From Entoloma clypeatum (lineage: Eukaryota > Basidiomycota > Agaricomycetes > Agaricales > Entolomataceae), in contig OY751492.1 of assembly GCA_963565915.1 (NCBI GenBank), positions 3,596,001 through 3,660,000 of the forward strand: a stretch of 64,000 nucleotides of DNA. Direction: 5' to 3'. A program made the position numbers and the translations under genes. This document shows positions 34,390 through 47,843 of the stretch, one piece after another. The notes beneath the pieces were generated by a model, which saw only the letters and a program-made list of their open reading frames with translations, made no database searches and had not been told where the DNA came from. Within the stretch, counting starts at the first letter, position 1. Every line of letters begins with the position of its first letter.

Positions 34390-36768
34390 ATCCTATGACC
34401 CAACTATGACCAGTATGCATAGTGTGAAGCTCCGATGCTTGAAGCTTTTGTATTTGTAGTCGTCCAATATGACGGCATTTTATGACGGTATTTATTGGTG
34501 AGTGTCACGGTGGTTTGTACTTGCCAGTTGCTACCTGTCCGCTCTGTACTACTTGGCTGCCAAAAAGCCCAAATCGTCAAGAGAAACAGTGCTGATGAGC
34601 TTTTGTACGCTTCGCCGATGCTGGCAAGGATAGGAACCATAGGATCGATCAAGGGTGGTTTGAAGTTTCTATCCAGGTCTGTAGCAAACTGTCGACTCTG
34701 GCAAAACGTGCCAAGAAAAGACCGATAGTACAACAATTCCCCGGCCGACTCGGAATTGCGACCGAAGTTTCTTGTGGGCGTGGTTGAATCCTCTTGTCAT
34801 GACCCTCCGAGTCTTCCTTGGGAAAGATCTCCACGATGTCCTGGGTCAAACATCTTCAATTGAAAGTGAATAGAAATGTCCAACGCGGCGACTTACATTA
34901 GCGTCCACAATTATCAAGTCTGGCGGCGTCGTGATTTCTCGCGTTGACTCCTTTTAGAACCAAAAAGCAAAAAATCAGGACGGGCGGTAACTGGTCCATC
35001 TCGCAATGAGCTTCAAACCTTACATGTTTGACACTGGCAGCATAGCTGCCAGTGGGTGGGGGATTGTGAGGTGTCCTGCAGCTTGAGTCATCTGAATTTC
35101 AGGGTACCTATGGGTGCCGGAGGGTGTTGAGCGCCGTGTGTCATTTACGAGGCGTGGTGGCTCGGGAGTGCGTACATGTTTCTCCTGGTATACATGGGTC
35201 CTTATGTGCCGGACCGTGAACAGTGAGTGCTCCAGGGCTGTTAATAAAACAATTATGATAAAACGCTACGCTACGGAGTAATTGACATGATGTGCGTTTG
35301 GTTGACTGCCACGACTCGAAAGTCGCGCTGGTCTTAAGCCCGGGGCCCAACGGCAAGGGAGCACGATGAGGACAGACCCTCCTTCCCCGGGATACAAAAT
35401 GGCGCAGACAACAAAAGCAGTATTTGATGGACATGGGCTCCGATGCAACAAAAACGACGATAATCGAGCGACGCGACATTGAGGAAAAACATGACAGATA
35501 CAGGAAATCAATGAGGCATCGAACGGCCGAGTCGAGACAAGGGGAGATATCGTGATACACCAAGCTCAAACTGAAGGTCGAGAAAGGCAATCCGAGGCGG
35601 GGACACGCAGTTAGCGACGAGGAGCACAGACGAAGAGACATACACGGTATCCGGAGATCGGTTCGAGGCAGTGCCGCAGAGGAAACTCGACTAATTGAGG
35701 TGGGGTTCGCCGCCGCAAGAAATTGTCGAGATTGAACCGACGGACAGTACTCTTGAGGAAGATATGAATATAGTTATGTAACCGGTCAATCGCGCAAAGG
35801 TGAGATACTTGAAGGGCGTTCGAATCTTTGATCCAGGAGCGTTCGGAAAGCGGCAAGTGAAAATAACGTAGCGACCGAATCGGAGGCGAACCAACATATG
35901 CGTAGCCCTGAATAGAACACATCAGGTATGCAGACGTCGTAGCATAAGAAGTCGGCATCGAATAACGCCGGATGGCGGCACAAGCACGGCCGAGGGTTGG
36001 CAGAAGATTGAATTAAGGCGAGCCGGATGGATGGTTTGAATGAAGGCTGTTGAGCATTCAAAATATATGCGCCATAATTTCCAAAGGACGACCCCGTTAT
36101 CGAAAGATGGCGGATAAGGCTCGACAGTGGAAGAGGATACCATAATGGGCTCGCGCCAAACGATGTCCAACAGCGGGAGACGAAAGACATGGAGGCTGAC
36201 AATTGCTGTGGCCAAAGCGGGATCGAGGAGAGGCACTGAGGAGAGGTACATCCTGACGAAGCAAGCACCATACGACAGCGGCGAGCAGTATCAAGACTCG
36301 GAACGGAAGAGGATAACGATATCAACGGCGACCCCAATAGTAATGGAACGTTGTTAAGCTGTTTAACATACGCCTTTATTAGATAGGCGAGCGGAGCGTT
36401 GGGGATAGAGGTGCTACACACCATAGGAGGCTGGCACAGAACAACGCCAAACAGCGGGCAACCAGATCATCTTCGACGATGGCGGGGCGTAGTAAGTAGT
36501 ACTTAGTCTGCTTGAAGCTTGAAGCTCAGTAATGATCGTCTTGGGCATTGGAAGAGTCTTGCAGGCTTGCGCATTGTCGAGGATAATCATGGGTGGTGGC
36601 GGAACGGGAGGAAGAGGGATAAGATGTGAGTCAAGGGAGAACCAACGATTTATAGCTTTTCACGCCAAAGCGGCTGACCTTCCAAGCTGTTTATTTACGC
36701 GTTATTTGGCTCGCCATCAAAATCACGTGCTCACCAAAAATAGAAAATAATTTCTTCATATTCCCACC
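34390..36768. other. Long intergenic region, possibly with a decayed gene
   Basis: No gene can be supported over 2.4 kb. On the minus strand at about 35800-36420 several overlapping frames give hydrophobic pieces that might be the remains of a membrane protein, but stops break each one. Confidence 0.4.
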
Positions 36769-38303
36769 ATGTTCTCGAGCATCCTCCGCACCCAGGCATG
36801 GCTCCCTGTCCGGTCGTGTAGAACGCGCATTTGTCTGGCGAGAAGTGCTCGAAATGCTCCTCGAACACCCAACTTGCCCTCTTCGTCGATAATCCGACCA
36901 CTGGCGACCTCAAGACCCCTCCGAAATAATCAAGGTGTCGCCGTAGGGCAGTCCGAGTGGGTGAAGCCGACCGATTCGAAAAACGCGGTATACGTCGCAA
37001 ATTTTCCCTTCTGGGCCGAAGAACAGGAGCTTCGGGAGAAATTCGAGGTTTTTGGGCCGATAGCACGGGTCAACATTGGTACTCCACGCCTGTTATCAAT
37101 CGTCCAACACCTGACACAGTGTTTAGAGAAAACTGACAGCGGCCAGAGTCGTGGCTATGGTAATATATTGTTCACCAACCCAGCCGACGCGGAGACAGCC
37201 ATACGGTCCGTAAATAAGGACGGGTTGTACATAGGGGAACGGAGAATTCGTGCACGTTATCCCTCGTCACCCTCGAACACTTTGAAGGGAGAGAGGAAGC
37301 CCGCAAACCAGTTATTTATCGGGAATTTGCCATTTGTTCTCGAAGAGCACGAGCTCCGGGAAAAGCTGGAGACTTTTGGCGAGATTTCTCATCTCAGGAT
37401 AGGTGCGTATTCGGATCCGAAGCTACGACCACGCATTTCCACTCATGACGTTTATCAGGGTACACCTCTGACGGTCGAGCCCGTGGTTTTGCACACGTCG
37501 ACTTTGTTAAACTAGAGGACGCTATAACGGCCTACGAATCCGCAAAGCTGGAGCCGATACACATTTTCGGTCGTGACCTGCGGATAGACTATCCACAGCT
37601 AAAAGCCAAGCCACCCCAGGTCTATCAAGTCTTCGTCGGAAATCTACCATACATGTATGAGACGGCGCTTCTGCGAGAGGCATTTGAGACATTCGGCGAA
37701 GTCGCCAAGGTCAGATCCGGTTCGTCATTCTCCGCAGCCCTATCCATCCTTCAATCGAGTCTACAACCCAGGTTATGATGCCAATGGCAGAGCGCTGCCT
37801 TACGCCCATCTCGAATTTCTCACTCTGGAGGCTGCAGAGGCTGCATATGAGGCCAGTTTAAAGAAACAAATATACGTCTTCGGGCGTTATCTGCGCGTTG
37901 AAATCGCAAAATACCCTGGAGGGATGCCTGAAGGAAAAGGCGAGATCACGGCGCTCTTTTATAGAGACTTTAGAAGAGGGGGAGAGAAGGGCATACGGGA
38001 AGCCTTCAAAGACTTTGAGTCGCGCATCATCGGGGTCAATTGCCGTGCGCCTCTGATCCCCTTGCTTCCTTTGTACTGCATGCTCATCTGCATTGCCCAG
38101 TGAAACGCCGACCGGATGCCAAACTTACTGGCCAAGGATTCATCAACTTTTTGACTCCCGAGGCCGCCCAGGAGGCGTTCGACGCATTGAATGGCAAGCT
38201 GGACTTCCATGTTGAATTCTCGCACAGCAAGGTTCCAGATCTTGCGGGGCGTCGTACTTTCAAGCATCAGCACGGAGATGACATGCCGGTGGATCAGGGC
38301 TAA
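36769..38303 (+). CDS. Multi-RRM RNA-binding protein, probably mitochondrial
   Basis: The N terminus (MFSSILRTQAWLPVRSCRTR and on) is Arg/Ser-rich without acidic residues, like a mitochondrial presequence. RRM-like units follow: AVYVANFPFWAEEQELREKF with GYGNILFTNPADAETAI, then QLFIGNLPFVLEEHELREKL with GFAHVDFVKLEDAITAY, then QVFVGNLPYMYETALLREAF with YAHLEFLTLEAAEAAY, and a fourth less typical unit ending GFINFLTPEAAQEAF. RNP2- and RNP1-like strings are visible in the first three. Three or more introns separate the units. Yeast has no obvious counterpart of this layout; a role in organellar mRNA processing is an inference. Confidence 0.8.
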
Positions 38304-38595
38304 GCTTTGCCACCTTTTCACCTTTTCTGCATTCATACATATTAATCGGCTTAGATACTGTACTATCACTCTGAATATACCTCTGCTCACAGATTCAAGC
38401 TAGGCGTCATTGCGTCCAGAATGAATATTCTTCTCAGAATCTATGTATCTACAGTGGATCAAATGCTTTCTTTATTGAACAATAATAGTAAACTCCATAT
38501 GTCTGATTAGATCCTCCCACCCACTTCTCTCCACAAACCCTCTCCACACACCGTGCTCCAGCCATCCCCAGCGCCAGAACACACCACCGTTCACC

Positions 38596-40256
38596 ATGCG
38601 CGCGGCGACGCTCGACTCGTACATCACGACCCTACTCTCATGTCAACACCTCCCAGAGCAGGACATGAAAGCCCTCTGCGACATCGTCCGCTCCATCCTC
38701 ATGGAAGAGAGCAACATCCAACCCGTGTCAAGTCCCGTCACGGTCTGCGGCGATATCCACGGCCAGTTTTGGGATCTCCTTGAGCTACTGCGGAAGGGCG
38801 GCATGGTTCCGGAGACAAGTTATATCTTCATGGTGCGTGAGTCTCGTTCGTGGAATCATCCCATGTCATGAACTCAATTCTTTTTCTCCTTTCCGTGGTC
38901 TTTTCTATCGTGCTTGAACTTGGACGTACGCGGCGAAGTAGGGTGATTTCGTGGACAGAGGGCATTACAGTTTGGAGACGGTATCTTTGCTGCTTGCTCT
39001 AAAAGCCAGGTGCGTTTGTGAAGCTTCTCTCCCCTCGTTCTTGTCATGGCCATTCCACTCCACCTTACACAGGTATCCTGACAAAGTGACACTGCTCCGG
39101 GGAAACCATGAAAGCAGGCAGATAACACAAGTGTATGGCTTCTATGGTGCGTCTCCCACGCCGTCAAGTAAACTCTTCACTTCTCAAATCCACCCGAACA
39201 GATGAATGCCAGCAAAAATACGGCAGCGCAACTGTGTGGAAAGCATGCTGTAACGTCTTCGACCTCCTCAACCTCGCTGCTGTGGGTGACTTCCTCCACC
39301 GCCGCATCTCACGCCGCCCCACGCACCCATCCTTCTTCCCCAGATAATAGACGGCACGACGCTGTGTGTGCATGGTGGACTCTCGCCGGATATCCGGACG
39401 TTGGATCAGATCCGTGTGCTCTCGAGAGGGCAGGAGATACCGCACGAGGGCGCGTTTTGTGGTGAGTGAATCGTTTGCCCGTAGATAGATCGCGTTTGCT
39501 TTATTTTACCCGCCACCCTTCCATGCTGACGCTGAGTTACCCCAGATCTGATGTGGAGCGACCCCGATGAAGTAGATAACTGGGCTGTGAGTCCTCGAGG
39601 AGCCGGGTGGTTATTCGGAGGAAGCGTCACGAAAGAGGTTCGTCTTTGGTTGGATCGTCGTCGCAGCCAAGACCACACGCCGATAAACATCTACTTTCAG
39701 TTTAACCACATAAACGGTTTATCGATGATCGCACGCGCTCACCAGCTCGTACAGGAGGGATATAAATACATGTTCGACGAACAGCTCGTCACCGTGTGGA
39801 GCGCGCCGAATTACTGCTACCGATGCGGGAACCTCGCGTCGATACTGGTCCTCGGCGATGGGGAGGCCGACGAGGAGGAGGAGGATTATCGCGAGGAGGC
39901 GGGCCCTGGCGCTGGCAAGGTAGGGTACGCACACGAAAAACGACCGCCGCTGCAGCCGTGGCAGGAGAGGTACGAGTGGGAAGGGAACAGGAGGTTAGGG
40001 AGGAGGTTTATTGTGTTTGATGCGGCGCCGGAGAATGACCGCGACCGTGGGATGCAGACGAGGAAGATGGTGAGTTTTTGGGGTTCTTCTTTTTGTGTGT
40101 GTGCTTATGTTCTGTGGAGAATACGATGCCCTATTTTGTGTAGTGTCTGTAAAGCAAGCTGGTTGTGCCTCGCTTGTATAATCTGACATGCAATGGCAGA
40201 TGCGGGGTGAGTGTTTTAAGGGATCCTTGCAGGTTCTTTTGGGATTGAATGACTAA
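38596..40256 (+). CDS. Serine/threonine protein phosphatase, PP2A-like family (PPG1 type)
   Basis: The exons give the PPP core: [70 protein letters not shown], then [16 protein letters not shown] and [20 protein letters not shown]. All metal-binding and catalytic residues of the family are present. The sequence is closest in feel to yeast Ppg1. It has an acidic insertion after [10 protein letters not shown] ([14 protein letters not shown]) not found in PP2A itself. The usual C-terminal DYFL is absent. The 3' end is uncertain: an unspliced reading stops at 40186, while splicing at 40077 leads to a TAA at 40254-40256. Confidence 0.85.
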
Positions 40257-41490
40257 CTTGGAAGCATCGCCAAAGCGCTTTAGCTTCCGCACGTGCAATT
40301 CGACCAAATGCTTGCTTGAATCATTGAATTATTCGAGTAATAAGTCGTCGTCGTCTTTGGAACCGTCAAAGTTAATGTTTGAGCGATCAAACATCTCCAC
40401 TACCTCACATAACACTGTGGCGGAGCATATATACCAGTGTGAAGTAAGGAGGACTCGAGAGTGACGTTAGGCTCGGAGGACATACAAACTCAAAGACGAA
40501 ATCGCTCAGTGGGCTCTCAGGAGTGGTCAGTGTGAGCTGTTACACGGCTCCTTGTACCCGAGCCGGCGACTCAAGAAGCCACTTGACCTGGCAACCTCAC
40601 ATCCACCCACCGTTCCCTGCCCCAGTTCTGGCCGCTGACCGAACAAACTCATTGCTTGCGCCTCCCTCGGAATCCCTGTCAACCGACCGCACGTATTTGG
40701 GAGGCTCACTGCGCGATGTCGGCCCACCCTCCGAGTCTGTCCCGCTCTGGGTACGTTGGCAAACCCGCTCTTTCGACCCCCGATGAGACCGGCTGGTGCC
40801 GCGACAACGTCGCTGCCGTCTGGCCGCCGACGGCTGTAGCAGAGGGCGTCACGGTAGTGGACGGTCAACCGAAATGTAGAGGGGGATGGACGTGGGCGAT
40901 GTGACACGTATCCAACGAGGGCAGTCGCGCTCCAACGTCCTCGTCAGCGTCGTGGACCGCTTTTGCCGCATCGGTGTGTGTCGCCGATTTCCATGCATCT
41001 CATTACTTGGAAAAAAGGTTAATAATGGCGGATGAGTGTGCTACAACGAGATCCATGGCGGCCACGCACTCGCATGTAATAATTTCCATCTCGGCCATCT
41101 CACGCCCAACAACTGGAATGAGTAACTCACGTCACCACAGTAGCTACCGTCGCACCCGTAAACGGGAACATCCACCATAGTGATTGTCGTGGGTACGCTG
41201 TGGATGCATGGCGGCAACGGCGAAGGCAGAGGAGAGCGGACGGGCACAGGAGATGAAGGGCGTACCGTGCCAGTGTACGTCGGTGGCTGGAGCGATACAA
41301 AATACATCATTCACACACTCCTTTCCTCACATCTCAAATCCACCTAAACAGACGGAATCATGATGTTGCACCTCTATCGATATTATTCAACGTACGTACT
41401 TAGGATATTTGACTGTCGTGATAATGCTGGCAAAATTCGATTGACGATCCCTTCTCTGAATCATTCGCATTCAAGCTGGGGGACTTCCAT
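40257..41490. other. Convergent intergenic region, no gene recognised
   Basis: GC-rich overlapping frames occur on both strands near 40520-40910. None resembles a protein, and no introns or promoters support them. Confidence 0.4.
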
Positions 41491-43760
41491 CTAAACTCTG
41501 TCAAACCAAACTTCCGCTCGTTCCTGGGGAGTATTGCCCTGAGGTTCTGGAACATCATTCCCCGCACCCCAGACGCCCGTTAACCCAATGCCGCTCAGTT
41601 TATCATCAACAAAAGCCTGAGCGACGCCAGGCCCTAGGTCGTACGTCCAGTACGGTACCGACGCGTTTCCTGTCGGCTGGTACGTAGAAAAAGAAAAGAA
41701 AACATCAGACCCCCAACCACTTTATCTGTCCAGATTGAATGACTCACATAGCTCGCGAAAGCACTCACGTTAAACACCGCGCCGTCAAAATGCGTAAACC
41801 TGATGTGCGTGAACGAAAAGCTGTCCCACTTGGCGAAGAACGTGGGGACATCTGGCACCACCGAACCCGGGAGGACCGTGGGTAACTCGTCAGCGAGAGC
41901 ATTGCAGGACAGAGACGCATTGGGGTCCTTCGGAGACACAAGGCAAATTTCGACTGGCCCGTAGCCGAGGTTGTTGTATTTTCCAGTGATGGAAGAGAAG
42001 TTTCCGAATGGGAAGGAAGCGTTGGCGGGACGGGGGGTAGGTGACGGGGAAGGGACACCAAGGAACGCCTCGTTAAACCTGCCCACACATTTTGGGGTCA
42101 AAGATTTATTAGCATGTCGGAGAGAAGAACAGACCTGGCGGTCCAATCAATTGGCTTCATTCCCAGAGCTTCATCCAGCAGACGGAAGTTGATAACACTC
42201 GAAATCAAGCCACCAAATTCTCCGTCGTTTGTGAGCACTGCGACGCCGATATTGTCCCAAGGAAGCCGGAAAACTGAAGAGATGAATCCTGACAAGATGT
42301 AAAGATGAAGTCGTTAAGTGGATTCATGGAGTTTGTCCACTCACCTGGGACAGCACCATTGTGTGCGATGTATTCTATAAAAACTTTGGAGTGAGGGATC
42401 CTATTGCCGTCGTAGATGGCAAAGATCCTTACCATGTCCCCTGTAAGTTCCACGCTGCTGTCCGGCACCATAGACAGTAGGAGAAAGCTCTGGATATGGC
42501 CTGACGAGACATGAAGTAAGCTGGAACTTCGGGCGTGACGAGAACAGACTTACGCCGCATTAGTATCAACGGTAACACCCTTTGCTGCTCGTTGCACAGC
42601 GTCAGCAGGGATGACGGAAATATTGGTCTTGGGGTTCACGCCTTCCAACAAAAGGGTCTGGAGCCAGGTGGCCTATTACACAGTCAGTACCTCCGAGTAA
42701 CAGTGATGATCGCGAACACTTACCATATCGACTGCGTTGCTGATTATTCCACCCTCGCCAGAGAGATCTGGACATATAATGGGGTGAGTCGTGTTCGCTA
42801 TCAGAACAACGGAGGACTTACGACTGCCATCCTCCCCGTCAGAATTCCAGAAAGGGAGAGCTCTGTAGATGACCTCGGCATCTCCCGTGTTTATAGTTTG
42901 CCTGATCATCCCATCAGCGAGACGCCCGCTGGAGATGGCCACTTGAGCGGAGTATGTCGTGGCAGTCATTCCAAGGGGGTCAATAATGTGTTCCTTGACA
43001 TAACGGGCGAACGGGATCTTTGATGGCAGAAGAGCGGTGGGAAGGTACGAGAGAAGCGCGTACATGTTGTTGTTGTATTGATAAACGTCTCGAAACTCTG
43101 CCGAAGGTCGTTGGTATTTCATCTTTTCAATCTGTTCATACATATCGATAAGGGCCTCGTTCAGGGGAATTGGAATTGAGTAGCTTACGATACTTGTTGT
43201 ATTGTCCGAGTATCTGGAACTAACGTCATGGCGAGGTAAACCAGTGCGATGGGACATGGCATCCACAATAGTTGCTTCCTTGAAAGCGAAAAGGTCCTGT
43301 AAGCCGAATTGAGGGATAAGCGACGCAAGTTTGGAGGTCCAGGACAAAGGGGGAGATAACGTCTGGTTGTGTATGAGAAGTCCAGTGGCAAAGATATTGA
43401 ATAGCTAGTATCGCGACAAGCATATGAGAAAAAAGCGATACGAGGAGTGCTTGGGGTTACCTTGGAGTTAGAACCAATCGCAAACAGGGTGTTCTCGGTG
43501 ACCTTGGCACCGTTCGCTAATGTAGCGACGCCGTAACCTCGAGTTTCAATATTCCAGGTTCCACGGGCTTCTTTTCTGACCACTGCAACCGCAACTCCGC
43601 CTGGGGACTTGACCTCTGTCAGGGTCTGAGTAATGAATGCATCAATGTCGTTATTCAAGACACCGCCATCGAAACCGCTGCCCAACGCATAAGGCGAGAA
43701 AAGGATCGCAATGCAAAGAGAAAGGTATGGAAAAGCAGAGAAGGGCGAACGAGTATGCAT
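41491..43760 (-). CDS. Secreted beta-lactamase-fold serine hydrolase (class C type / penicillin-binding-protein-like)
   Basis: The signal peptide is MHTRSPFSAFPYLSLCIAIL and following residues, ending at an ALGSG-like site. The mature protein starts with a region containing KSPGGVAVAVVR and GYGVATLANG, then FAIGSNSK, which supplies the catalytic S-x-x-K. Later DAMSHRTGLPRHD and the YxN-type motif in VYQYNNNMYALLSYL are family signatures. The C-terminal third is a beta-rich domain ending ERAEVWFDRV. Several short introns interrupt the gene. Related fungal proteins act as esterases or peptidases outside the cell; the substrate here is unknown. Confidence 0.85.
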
Positions 43761-45204
43761 GACTGACTGGGTTAGAAGGGATGGGTACCGAGGTTTTATA
43801 GCGAATACAACCATCAAGGCGTAAACCAGTGTTGGTGCTGCGATGAGCCCTCCGCGTGGGGGTCGCAGCAGCTTGACTAAGATCTGCGAGAAGCAAGGAT
43901 GTATGTACTGTACTTGGCTTCGTCGTTGCCAATGCGGCGTAGACAACCTTCGGCCCGCATGGCGGTTGTCTACATTCCTTCATCGAAATGCTATACAATC
44001 AGTTTAGATACTTTAGGAACGAAACCAGGTGATTGAGTCGTTGGAACATACCCTGCCCCAGGTTCCCGGCCGAAGGTCAGAGCCGCCTTGCAGGAAGCTG
44101 GCAAAACCTGCGGGAATCACGTATTTGCTGCCCCTGCGCCCACCCCAGTCCGAGTCCGTGGCCGGCAGTTCATTGACGTTCATTCACCGGTCACCCTTGG
44201 TCATTACGGCCATTGATCATCGAGTGTGTATAAGCCAACTATACAGAGTTGGCTGCTATAACGGTCATCTTTGGCCGAGAGACAGTCATGTGTCAAGTAA
44301 ATCTGGGCATTACAGTAAAAGCAGTCACACGATTTTGGGAGGCGATGACGGGGTGTACAAGGTTTGAAGGGGGTTCCATCTAATCACAAGTAAGTCCATG
44401 ATGGGCTTCAGGATAACGCAAAGTAGACTGACCCACAACTAAAACACAATTAAGGCTGCTTTCCCCCTTCTTCTTTACCTTCAGAGGGGCATCCTTCCAC
44501 AACGACCCATCGAATCGGCTGAACCGTCCCAACCTGCCGTCAATGCACCCTCCTCGCGATCGTTTGACCACTGCCTTGTCTTCCAAACGGGGGTATTGGT
44601 AGCGTCGCGAATCACCGGTCATCCTGATGCTAGACGTCGTCTCGGGTTGGGGAGTACAGGTGGTCGTCGCCTCTTCCATACATGAGAACGGCCATATGGA
44701 GAGTTAGATAGGGACGTGTTTGTGAATAGAATGCGTTCTGCAGTGGCGAGCATTTTGTAGATGTATGGCCGCCGAGTGATACTGCAGAACATTTTTGGAT
44801 GTTGCGCGCAATTGGTCTTGCTTGGCATCGTCCTTCGTCGTGAAACACTGGCGCCTTTCTCTTTTGCCAAACTCAATGTCTTCCAAACAGGATTTACTTC
44901 TCCGTTGGATCTTTGCGACAAACTCCTGGACGAGCAGGAAAACCCTGAATGGTCTGCCATGGTTACACCACTTGAGGGTTGCACCAACCAATTTTAGACG
45001 TGCTCGTCGCTCGAAGGTGAGATTGACCTTACGCGATCAGCTCAATGAAGCGGGCGTGAAGAGCGGAAACCGACATCCAGCAAGTGGAACGCTGCGCGCC
45101 GCTCTCAGACTGCGTACCCTCCTCTCGTCACATTTGCTTGTGGGACCGCGTCAAGATGTCGATGGAACCCAAAATCCTACATCCTCCCCCTAGAATACGT
45201 CACA
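43761..45204. other. Intergenic region upstream of the SET array
   Basis: No gene could be supported. A frame at 44761-44997 begins with a hydrophobic stretch (IFGCCAQLVLLGIVL), which might be the lost N-terminal anchor of the dead SET copy, but it is not in frame with it. Confidence 0.35.
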
Positions 45205-46020
45205 ATGCCTCTTCCCAATCCGACTCTTCTGGAGGATGACGGCGGTTCAGCAGAATGCCTCTTCAATGGCCCTTAAACAAAAAGTGTCTTCCTCGATATC
45301 CCGAACTTTTCATCGCCCCTGCTATACCCCTCCTACACCAGAAAATGGACTCGGAATGTTCGCGACACAGGACACCAAAGCCTACGTCCTCACTCTCTCT
45401 ATTACGCCCGTAGGGATGTACAGAAAGAAAGGTCGCCACTGGTTTTCCGACTTCCGAAGATCAGAAGAGAGAATTTGAAACCAAGGAACGGGAGAAATGC
45501 TTCGAGATACAATTTGCCAGAATGTCGAGTCAATCATAGGTATGTCCCAGGCCTAGCTCTCTCATCTCCTCCTCAACATTGCTGATCTCAGAGGACTTTC
45601 TTTCCCAGTTGCCCCCCGAACGCCTATGCCAAATTCAATTCGCAAAGCGACTCCGCGCGCTCCGAGGCATGAAGAAAGGCGAAGAGATCCTTGTGACATA
45701 CATCGAGAATGTGGGGCAGACTAATAGACTTGCAATTTGCACGTTCTGCATGATGCTGAACCGGATCTTATCCGAGCGGCAATTGGTACACCCGGGGCAT
45801 TTACACTCAAACCCTTATCCCTTGAAGAGTTCTTCCCGGCGCTGAGCAGTGCGGGGACGAGATCGATGGCGAGCAAATTCTCTGTCAGTGCCTCGGGTGG
45901 ATGGGGATCATCGAAGCGGAGGGCTTACAGAATGCGCACGAGTACGGGACACATCTCAAGTCGGTCGATTAGGCATGCCTGAAGCTCGGAAAAGACAGAG
46001 ATATCATGAAGTATGTCGAG
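45205..46020 (+). pseudogene. SET-domain protein, dead copy 1 of the array
   Basis: The pieces align with the two downstream copies: MPLPNPTLLEDDGGS, then FLDIPNFSSPL, ENGLGMFATQD, CRVNHR, GMKKGEEILVTYIENV and GWMGIIEAEGLQNA, in the right order but in different frames. A TAA stop lies at 45274-45276, a frameshift near 45345, another near 45640, and a TAG at 45970-45972. Most of the SET insert between FATQD and RVNH is missing. It cannot make a working methyltransferase. Confidence 0.85.
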
Positions 46021-46454
46021 AGGTTGCGGGGTTGGAAGCTCATCGTCTATGGTGACCATCTTGGTCTCGGCGAGGATTTCCAGCGTGCAAATCCGTCTCC
46101 TCGATTCCATCGCCTGCCTTGTTCTGGAGTACATGTTTTTTTATCGTCCGACGTCGGACGTACTATACGGAGGAGTGGATTCTCTCGTTGTTTACCCTTC
46201 TCCCATTTGCAATGGCCACTACATACTTCTTCTGCCAACTCGCCACCGCAAAACCATGCAACATGTTTATACGCCGCCGCTGCTGTGGCCGTGATTCGAA
46301 CCCTTCTTGCCGGGGCCGACGTCTTCCTTGGTCTTGATCAGTGATTGACATGAAGAGAAGCTAGAAAGAACTTTCTTACGAAGCATTGGGGGTCATTCAA
46401 CGTTGACACAGGCCCTCGCTCGAGACGAACACTCACTCCGCCGCACAATTGCGT
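46021..46454. other. Spacer between SET copies 1 and 2
   Basis: It holds the promoter region of copy 2. A T-loop-like string on the minus strand near 46290 does not belong to a tRNA fold. Confidence 0.4.
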
Positions 46455-47843
46455 ATGGCAAGCGCCATGTGTCTCTTTCTCCTCCAATATGGCGGAAGGT
46501 GTATCCTTGAACCAGCAAGGTGGTTGATTGAACGGGTCATGGCAAATCGCGGTATCCCGATGCTACCTCTCTCAGTGTATTACAGCATAGCAATATTCAA
46601 GCTGCATGAGCTTGGGGGGTCTTTGTTACGATGGATCGTGCCCAAGGTTCTGCAACCACGTACGTAATCATTCGTTCACATTACCATTGTCAAGACATTG
46701 ATTCATATCAACCGTGCAGTTTTCTCATTGAAGGAGCAGCAAGGGTTTTGCGCAGACTTCGGCATCATGCCTTTCAAGACCGCCGACTCAGATGATGGAG
46801 ACGGCAAAACAAGCGTATTTTCATGGGCACTCAGACGAAGAACGATGTCTTCTTTTCGATCCCTGGCTTCCCCTCTCCCATTTCCAAACCACCCCAACCA
46901 CGACACTGCATTCACTCTACCTCCGAGAAGGGTCTTGGCATGTTTGCGCTGCAAGATCTCAAGTTGAACGACCTCATCCTTGCCGAAAGACCTCTGATGT
47001 TGGTACCTGACCATCTGCTCATCGATGCGGACCCTCTCTTGCCCAAAGACGAACAGAAGGAGCTCATACTTAGCTTGAGCGAATGGGAGTTTTTCCTTCA
47101 GCAGTCGTTCAGGAACATGTCGTCGGGTGATCAAGCTGCGTTTTTGGCTCTGGAGCGCGGCCGTCAAGCGCAGGATGGTCATTTTCGTAGGACGGTGCTT
47201 TTGAATGGGTTTCCCCTGCGACTGCCCTATGGCGACGTTCTCGCCCGGTATAAAGTTGTCTTTAATCAGTTGTCTCGGGTTAATCATAGGTACTCTTTTT
47301 TTCTTTCAATATCAGGGAAACGAGTGTTGACAGCTAGCTTCCTTTGATCTCATCATCAGCTGCGCTCCGAACGCCTTTCTGTTATTCAACCAACTTTCTT
47401 TTTCAAACGAACTTGTCGCGGTTCGAGACATCAAAAAGGGCGAAGAGATCGTCATCCCGTATATTTCCAGAGCTCAACTTCTCTCCGCCACCAGCACGCG
47501 CCAGGAATTTTTGCTGAAAGCGTATGAATTCGTCTGTCAATGCCCTGCCTGCGCCAATCCCGCTTCCGACGATATTCGCCAGGGCATCAGCGTCAGCACG
47601 AAGAACCTCATTCAATGCTACTTGAACCCTTCATTTGAAAGCGATCACGAGAAGGTTTTGAATGAATGTCGCCAATGGATGGAGATGATCGAGTCCGAGG
47701 GACTACAGATTACGCCTGACTGTGGGGTTCATCTCGAGGCGGCGGGAAGGGCGTCTTTGAACCTTGGAAACATGGAAGATTACGCAACATATGCAGGGAT
47801 GAGGCGGGCATTGAGTTTTGGCCAATTCGGAATCGATCTTTGA
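46455..47843 (+). CDS. SET-domain (SMYD-like) protein, copy 2, N terminus uncertain
   Basis: The SET part from the ATG at 46823 is open: FFSIPGFPSPI, EKGLGMFALQDL, LAERPLM, FNQLSRVNHSCAPNAFLLF (across an intron after AATCATAG), DIKKGEEIVIPYI, and the post-SET C-x-C-x2-C of VCQCPACANPASDDIRQG. An upstream exon with an anchor-like N terminus (46455 onward, MASAMCLFLLQYGGRC) would fit copy 3, but after its intron it runs one base out of frame with the SET part near 46815. Either this copy has a frameshift or it starts at 46823 and has lost the anchor. SET proteins methylate lysines; no target is known for this family. Confidence 0.7.

Noticed and set aside
35800..36424. Hydrophobic minus-strand frames suggesting a seven-helix membrane protein
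   Set aside because: The pieces lie in different frames with stops and show no conserved motif; the start codon and introns could not be placed.
40520..40910. Overlapping open frames on both strands in a GC-rich spacer
   Set aside because: Their length is explained by base composition; no domain, intron or promoter supports either.
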